DNA of 64,000 nt from Arthrobacter terrae (GTDB lineage: Bacteria; Actinomycetota; Actinomycetes; Actinomycetales; Micrococcaceae): positions 17,152 to 81,151 of the forward strand of contig NZ_JADNYM010000024.1 in the NCBI RefSeq assembly GCF_015708085.1, written 5' to 3'. Positions 60,259-64,000 of the stretch are shown piece after piece. Position 1 is the first letter of the stretch. Each line of letters starts with the position of its first letter. Under the pieces are notes generated by a model. That model was given only the letters and a program-made list of their open reading frames with translations, made no database searches and had not been told where the DNA came from. Made by a program: the position numbers and the translations under genes.

Positions 60259-61070
60259 GGGAGAGCATATTCCGTTGCCTGTTGAAAACTGCCACTTCCC
60301 TGATTTTCCGCGGAGTTTTGGCACTTCTTAAGCTCTCGGACGTCGTCGAAATGCCATCGTTTTTCATTGTTTCCGTAGGGTAAACGTGGGGCGAATACGG
60401 GCCAAAAGTGGTGTCCGTGACGTCTCGCTTAGCTGCGGGTCAGTCGGCATTCGGACTCCCTAGTTGCTAGCAACAGACAGTCCCTGCGTCGGGAGTGAAG
60501 GTGTAGGGCAATCTCTTCGGCGTGGAAAGCAGCGTGGGCTTTGCCGCACTGGTCTGAGGAGGCTGCCCAGCCATCCTGGCTTGCACGATCTCGGCTGCAG
60601 TGCGTATTTCGGTCTTCAGTGGGGTGCACATCGAGCGCCCGTAACGCGTCGGCCAAACCATCAATCCTCACCAGATCCAGGTTCTGGACACATGGGCGCC
60701 ATCGACATTCAGTAGCCCCGGACCGAAGACGGCCCCGTCAGTTCCGCGTTGGAGGCAACAGAAGTTTCGGCATCGGCGCTCCAAAAAGGCTCACAAAACA
60801 AGGGTCAACGGGCGATTTCTCGGCCGCGTTGTCCGCCAGGGGCGAAGCTCCGGTCAAACGCGGTTGATCGAAGCGTCGATCCATAATGACTAACCCAACC
60901 TGGCGTTAGCTGTCAATCGACACGGCTTGACTAAACGCACACTTGTATCGAATCCCACCCCGAGGCTGAGTCAACTAGGAGGAGGCCGATAGCGGACGTT
61001 ACGTAAAGCTGTACCCTGAAGGGGTTGGAATAAGCCTCCGAAGCGGGTACTTCATGGACTGAAGGAAGGT
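60259..61070. other. 812 bp without an assured gene
   Basis: Frames on both strands are short. A minus-strand frame at 60429-60671 (80 aa, IDGLADALRALDVHPTEDRN) is the most protein-like but lacks a ribosome site and family resemblance. Base composition is closer to 55-60% GC than the catabolic genes, as expected from mobile DNA. Confidence 0.4.
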
Positions 61071-61091
61071 CTAAGATCGATCAGATCTTAG
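61071..61091. promoter_or_regulatory. Perfect inverted repeat before a small membrane gene
   Basis: CTAAGATC (61071-61078) and GATCTTAG (61084-61091) are perfect 8-bp arms with the 5-bp spacer GATCA. The repeat ends one base before the GGAGGAG ribosome site of the next gene. It could be an operator or a leader hairpin. Confidence 0.5.
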
Positions 61092-61101
61092 TGGAGGAGA
61101 T

Positions 61102-61422
61102 TTGGATACCGCTTTGATTCCACTTCTGGTTGCATGTTTTGCCCTTGTTGGCGTCGTTGTCAACACATTTGCAACCGTCAAACAAGGAAGTGCTACCCGC
61201 GGCCATAACTGGCGTTCGTCCCATGACGCTCGGGCAGAAACCAAGAGGCTAACCAAGGAATCTCAGGATCATGCCAGCCAGCTCGCCCAGGATGTTGACA
61301 AACGAGAAAGAGACTTCTGTCGTGTAGGACTCAGTTACGGAACCTGGCTCCCGCGGCGTACGGCCAGAGTTGAGAGAGCGAAATGCGGCTGTTTCGGCCG
61401 CCGGCTGCTTTGGTCTGAGTAG
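61102..61422 (+). CDS. Hypothetical small membrane protein (TTG start)
   Basis: 106 aa from a TTG preceded by GGAGGAG. It has one N-terminal span (LIPLLVACFALVGVVVNTFA) and a charged, probably coiled-coil region (RAETKRLTKESQDHASQLAQ, DVDKRERDF), then an Arg-rich tail that may be frameshifted sequence. The layout is like phage or integrative-element small membrane proteins. Its 3' half overlaps the minus-strand gene below, so one of the two may be shorter than drawn. Confidence 0.5.
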   Translation: MDTALIPLLVACFALVGVVVNTFATVKQGSATRGHNWRSSHDARAETKRLTKESQDHASQLAQDVDKRERDFCRVGLSYGTWLPRRTARVERAKCGCFGRRLLWSE

Positions 61423-61668
61423 GGTCGACTTAGGGGTACTTCGCGTCGGCTTCTTTGCCCGCGGAGGCACGGATTCGGGTGCTTGATGTGGTGAAACGGT
61501 TGTGTGGCTTTCCCTCATAATTTGAATCAGGTTCACGCCGTCATCCTCTTGTAGCCCTTCGACATGGGCCACCAAGGAATTAAAGGCCTGCCCTGACTTG
61601 GATCCCGTCTCCACGCTGGCCTCAACCTTGTAGATGCAAGGCGCGACTCGCCACAGCTGCCATTGCAT
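61249..61668 (-). CDS. Hypothetical 139-aa protein
   Basis: The ATG at 61668 has AGGAG nine bases upstream. The first 50 residues (MQWQLWRVAPCIYKVEASVE, FNSLVAHVEGLQEDDGVNLI) look like a folded beta/alpha segment; the remainder is rich in Pro, Thr and Lys (PPRAKKPTRSTPKST) and low in structure. I do not recognise it. The C-terminal part overlaps the plus-strand gene, so the end is less certain. Confidence 0.5.
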   Translation of the reverse strand: MQWQLWRVAPCIYKVEASVETGSKSGQAFNSLVAHVEGLQEDDGVNLIQIMRESHTTVSPHQAPESVPPRAKKPTRSTPKSTLLRPKQPAAETAAFRSLNSGRTPREPGSVTESYTTEVSFSFVNILGELAGMILRFLG

Positions 61669-61851
61669 GCGAATTTACTCCTAATGCATGGTCCCGCAGC
61701 ACTAGTTGGGAACCCTGAGTGATAGCTGCTGCGGCGCTTATAGCGGCAACGATCCACCCAGGAGATCCCGCTGAAACGACTACTGGTACAGCCGCTATGT
61801 TCTTCGCCGACGGCGTGCCACGGTAACAGCGATTAGAAAAGCTCGACTAAG

Positions 61852-62847
61852 TCAGATCATTGAGGAAAGATAACGCTCCACACGACGCACGAGAGTGAGG
61901 CATCCCGATAGGAGCACAGGAAAGAGGGCTGCTAGCACGCCGATGATAAAGATAGCCTGACTCTGGTGGTCCTCGCCCACTGCATCAATTGTTGAGCCGT
62001 GCGCCGAAATGGTGAAGCTCGTGGTCGTTGACCAGGACAACATATCGCTTTCCACCGTGGGCGGCGTCGCCGTTTCGATTCGTTCGGCGGGCGCCAAAGT
62101 ACGATAATTCACTTTTAGGTCGACCGACCCCGGCGCGTAACCTGCCGGGCTGTCCGGAGGAACCGGTCGATCTGGGCTGCCGTTTGCGCCGCCAACTTCA
62201 GGTAAAGCAAAGAGGATCCTTTTACCGGCTGAATTTGACCACCCCGCATTTTCTATACGAAGCGTTATGGTTGATCTGCCCACGGAGGGATCGGACTCCA
62301 GCAGGTGACCCGATGCGGCTTGGTAATGGCCGTCCAACTGATCGGTCCAGTGAGTGTCGAGTTCTTTGCATGTAGGTGCCGGGGCATCGTGGCGATCAAT
62401 CATTTGAATTCGCGCTTCACAGCCCGGAATCGACGGTATTCCGTCCAATGCATAATTCTCGAAGTGAGGACCTCGGAGCAAGATTGTGTAACCGAGGACT
62501 TCCCGTGGGTTCGAAAGGTTGGCGCTCAGTTCGAGGACTATATCGCTAAAGGTTTTAGATTGCTCTTGCGTAAGGCCGTTACGGGTTGCGTCCATGTGTT
62601 CGTAAAAGCTAGCCGTGATATGAACGGGAACGTTGGGCCTGTCCAGCAAAACGAGAACCTGCTCCGAGACTTCTGGCTGAGCAGGAAAAGCGGAAACGTC
62701 CGTATACCATGAATAGAGTTGGTAACCGCCAACTACCCAAAGGCCGATAAGCAGTGCCCGCCAAAATCGCGCCGCCCACCTCAATAGCCGACGTAATCGA
62801 ACTCTTGGTCCCACGGGGGCTCGTTCGTCAGCTACGTGATCGCCCAC
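61852..62847 (-). CDS. Hypothetical membrane protein with an N- and a C-terminal span
   Basis: 331 aa. A basic cytoplasmic N-terminus (RVRLRRLLRWAARFWR) leads to a first span (ALLIGLWVVGGYQLYSWY, about 31-48). A large extracytoplasmic domain of mainly beta character follows (HITASFYEHMDATRNGLTQE, VLGYTILLRGPHFENY, STITLRIENAGWSNSAGK) and a second span lies near 297-317 (IFIIGVLAALFPVLLSGCL). Two cysteines in the outer domain could pair. The family is unknown; the gene may belong to the integrated element. Confidence 0.65.
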   Translation of the reverse strand: MGDHVADERAPVGPRVRLRRLLRWAARFWRALLIGLWVVGGYQLYSWYTDVSAFPAQPEVSEQVLVLLDRPNVPVHITASFYEHMDATRNGLTQEQSKTFSDIVLELSANLSNPREVLGYTILLRGPHFENYALDGIPSIPGCEARIQMIDRHDAPAPTCKELDTHWTDQLDGHYQAASGHLLESDPSVGRSTITLRIENAGWSNSAGKRILFALPEVGGANGSPDRPVPPDSPAGYAPGSVDLKVNYRTLAPAERIETATPPTVESDMLSWSTTTSFTISAHGSTIDAVGEDHQSQAIFIIGVLAALFPVLLSGCLTLVRRVERYLSSMI

Positions 62848-63324
62848 TTCGCGCTGTCCTCCCCCGCCTGTTAGTCACCAAGGATGAATGTGGAGTCTGC
62901 TCGGGCCGCATACCCATGGGTCCCATCACAGCATTTGAAGGGACATAGCAAAGGCCCCGATGCCGTCTAGCTTTGGAGCCTAGTAAACCACAGCACAGAT
63001 GCGATCGCGCGATCGTCTCGGTCGCTGAAAGATGAAGGCGAATGGCCTTCACTTGGCCCGTAATGGCATAGAGGCGTACAGTTCGGGGTGGAGTAGCACA
63101 ACGCCGTGCGTCTATCTTTGTCTGCGGTAGGTGGAGACTAGCGCACCGACTCGGGCCGCAATAGAAGTGATGAGTCTGGGCCCTCGGTGGCACAGACCCT
63201 TCCTGGAGTCGCGCTTGTTTCGCAGAGGCCTCCGACATAAATGTCCGGTCCGTTGATAATGCCGACCACCGCCGGTTCACCGGGCCGCTTCGCAACATCT
63301 CACCGACAACGGGAACTGTCCGCA
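62848..63324. other. Gene-free stretch before the integrase
   Basis: I see no credible gene here; a 167-codon minus frame crossing it is rich in Arg, Ser and Cys and overlaps the integrase start. It probably holds promoters for the membrane gene and the integrase. Confidence 0.4.
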
Positions 63325-63358
63325 TGGACACGTGATAATTTCACTTATCATGTGTCCA
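63325..63358. other. dif-like recombination core site candidate
   Basis: TGGACACGTGATAA (63325-63338) and TTATCATGTGTCCA (63345-63358) are inverted arms with 13 of 14 matches and a 6-bp spacer TTTCAC. The inner bases give ATAA-N6-TTAT, the arrangement of Xer dif sites, and the layout suits a tyrosine recombinase. It overlaps the start of the integrase gene. Confidence 0.6.
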
Positions 63359-63762
63359 CGGACTTGCAAAAGGTTGTTCACGGTGTCGGTAATCAGCAGT
63401 GGCACGGACACACCATCGCGGCATGGCAACTGGCGCAGACTTCACCGCACACCCTCCGGGCATACACCCGCACCATGACCGACTTCTGTTCGTGGTTGGA
63501 CGCCAGGAACATGGACCTGCTTAACGTCACACGGCCCTTGCTGGGCGGGTACCGGCACAGTCTGGCAGGGGCGCCGGCCACAGTTGCGGCCAAGCTGGCT
63601 GCGCTGTCCAGCTTTTACCGCTACGCGCTCTCCGCTGACCTGGCCCTCGCCAACCCCGTTGAGCTGGTCAAGTGGCCCAAAGTCGATGCCGACCACAGCA
63701 ACACGGCAGGACTGACGCGCGACCAGGCGAAGGCCTTGCTCGCGCCGGCACAGGCGGACGGC
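63352..63762 (+). pseudogene. Tyrosine recombinase/integrase, cut off by an IS element
   Basis: From the GTG at 63352 the frame encodes the N-terminal SAM-like DNA-binding domain of an XerC-type integrase (TLRAYTRTMTDFCSWLDARN, LLGGYRHSLAGAPATVAAKL, LSSFYRYALSADLALANPVE, LTRDQAKALLAPAQADG). The catalytic domain with R-H-R-Y should follow, but the frame meets a stop two codons after the IS boundary. The open frame extends upstream to 63241 through the inverted repeat, so the exact start is open. Confidence 0.75.
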
Positions 63763-63782
63763 TGTTAGCGGCCATGGCAAAC

Positions 63783-63856
63783 TGCCCATAGGCGGCCACG
63801 TAACTGCCCACTGATGGCCAGCAGAAATGCCCATTGGTGGCCATGAGATCTGCCCA
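63783..63856. repeat. Four transposase-binding-type repeats in the IS end
   Basis: TGCCCA occurs at 63783, 63805, 63828 and 63851, spaced 22, 23 and 23 bp. Each of the first three is followed by a GGCCA at constant distance. IS21 elements carry such multiple IstA-binding sites at their ends. Confidence 0.75.
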
Positions 63857-63959
63857 CTCTTATTTTCTAGCATCGCCGTGTTGTTAACGGCGGGAGCCCC
63901 TTCCTGGGGTTTGATGTCGGTGTCTAGTCGCACCAAACCAAACCAGGAAGAGGCTCTGT

Positions 63960-64000
63960 ATGAAGTCTGACGGAGAAATCATGGAAATTCTTGAAGCGTA
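63960..64000 (+). CDS. istA: IS21-family transposase IstA, N-terminus (3' partial)
   Basis: Only 13 codons are in the window: MKSDGEIMEILEAY is a familiar IstA opening, preceding the helix-turn-helix. AGGAAGAGG lies 8-14 bases upstream. The protein would catalyse cut-and-paste or circle transposition with the IstB ATPase. Confidence 0.7.
   Translation, partial: MKSDGEIMEILEA

Larger units (their letters stand above)
63763..64000 (+). mobile_element. IS21-family insertion sequence, left end (continues past the window)
   Basis: The element begins TGTTAGCGGCCATGGC at the point where the integrase frame breaks. It has internal repeated motifs typical of IS21 ends, and an istA-type start at 63960. 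The 5'-TG terminus is normal for the family. The rest, including IstB, lies beyond the window. Confidence 0.75.

Noticed and set aside
60221..60300. A complete tRNA gene
   Set aside because: Only the T-arm and 3' acceptor strand are present; the sequence on the 5' side cannot form the D-arm or a proper anticodon arm.
62828..63331. 167-codon minus frame before the integrase
   Set aside because: It is Arg/Ser/Cys-rich, overlaps the starts of two better-supported genes and has no motif.
63783..63856. CRISPR-like short repeats
   Set aside because: The 22-23-bp period with a TG terminus and an IstA start beyond fits IS21 transposase-binding sites.

Overview
The window reads as high-GC Gram-positive (actinobacterial) chromosome, most like the Arthrobacter/Micrococcaceae group. 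The grounds are strong G/C bias at third codon positions, frequent GTG starts, the gene families present (SCO6880-like conjugation ATPase, MHS and AAHS transporters, PadR-AarF pair, ArsR-SRPBCC pair, DUF421) and a tRNA-Ala-like 3' end. This assignment is inference from gene content; no rRNA or complete tRNA gene is present to confirm it.

About 1-43.5 kb is a well-kept catabolic region. It opens with an aromatic acyl-CoA block: a 2-aminobenzoate/benzoate-type CoA ligase (cut by the window edge), a fused flavin monooxygenase/old-yellow-enzyme protein and an AAHS transporter. Next come an SDR with an MFS permease, and a large minus-strand unit: amino-acid ABC importer, IclR regulator, FMN alpha-hydroxyacid dehydrogenase and GlcD-like FAD oxidase. 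Divergent from it lie a HisC-like aminotransferase, a Rieske oxygenase and a small HutD-like protein. Then follow a sulfide:quinone-reductase-like flavoprotein, a lipid kinase, an AarF/UbiB kinase with its PadR repressor, an amidase/permease/prolyl-peptidase operon with a divergent GntR regulator, an encapsulated-ferritin-like protein, and a complete ribose operon (rbsR-A-C-B-K-D order). A PucR-type regulator faces a four-gene operon (MHS transporter, ThDP enzyme, YtcJ-type amidohydrolase, carbamoylase-type amidase) whose substrate is not evident.

About 43.6-58 kb is accessory and partly decayed. Intact genes (a membrane-anchored exonuclease VII-like protein, ArsR-SRPBCC, an SGNH hydrolase, an MpaB-type oxygenase, ImmA-like peptidase, Fic/XRE pair) alternate with remnants: E2 acyltransferase, globin/reductase chimera, VOC protein, beta-lactamase-fold protein, TniB-like transposition ATPase and a LivH permease. 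Simple-sequence repeats also occur.

About 58.4-64 kb carries mobile-element debris: two conjugation-type genes (one frameshifted), a broken VirB4/SCO6880-type ATPase, and the 3' end of a tRNA with its terminator (a probable att boundary). Three unrecognised small or membrane genes follow, then a dif-like 14-bp-arm inverted repeat beside a tyrosine integrase that is cut off by the left end of an IS21-family element with its IstA start.

The most unusual items are the membrane-tethered ExoVII-like protein, the Fic/XRE pair in which the Fic catalytic His is Gln and the XRE protein seems to carry a VbhA-like tail, the dif-like site at the integrase, the orphan EncFtn gene, and the three exactly 10-bp-spaced repeats upstream of the PadR gene.
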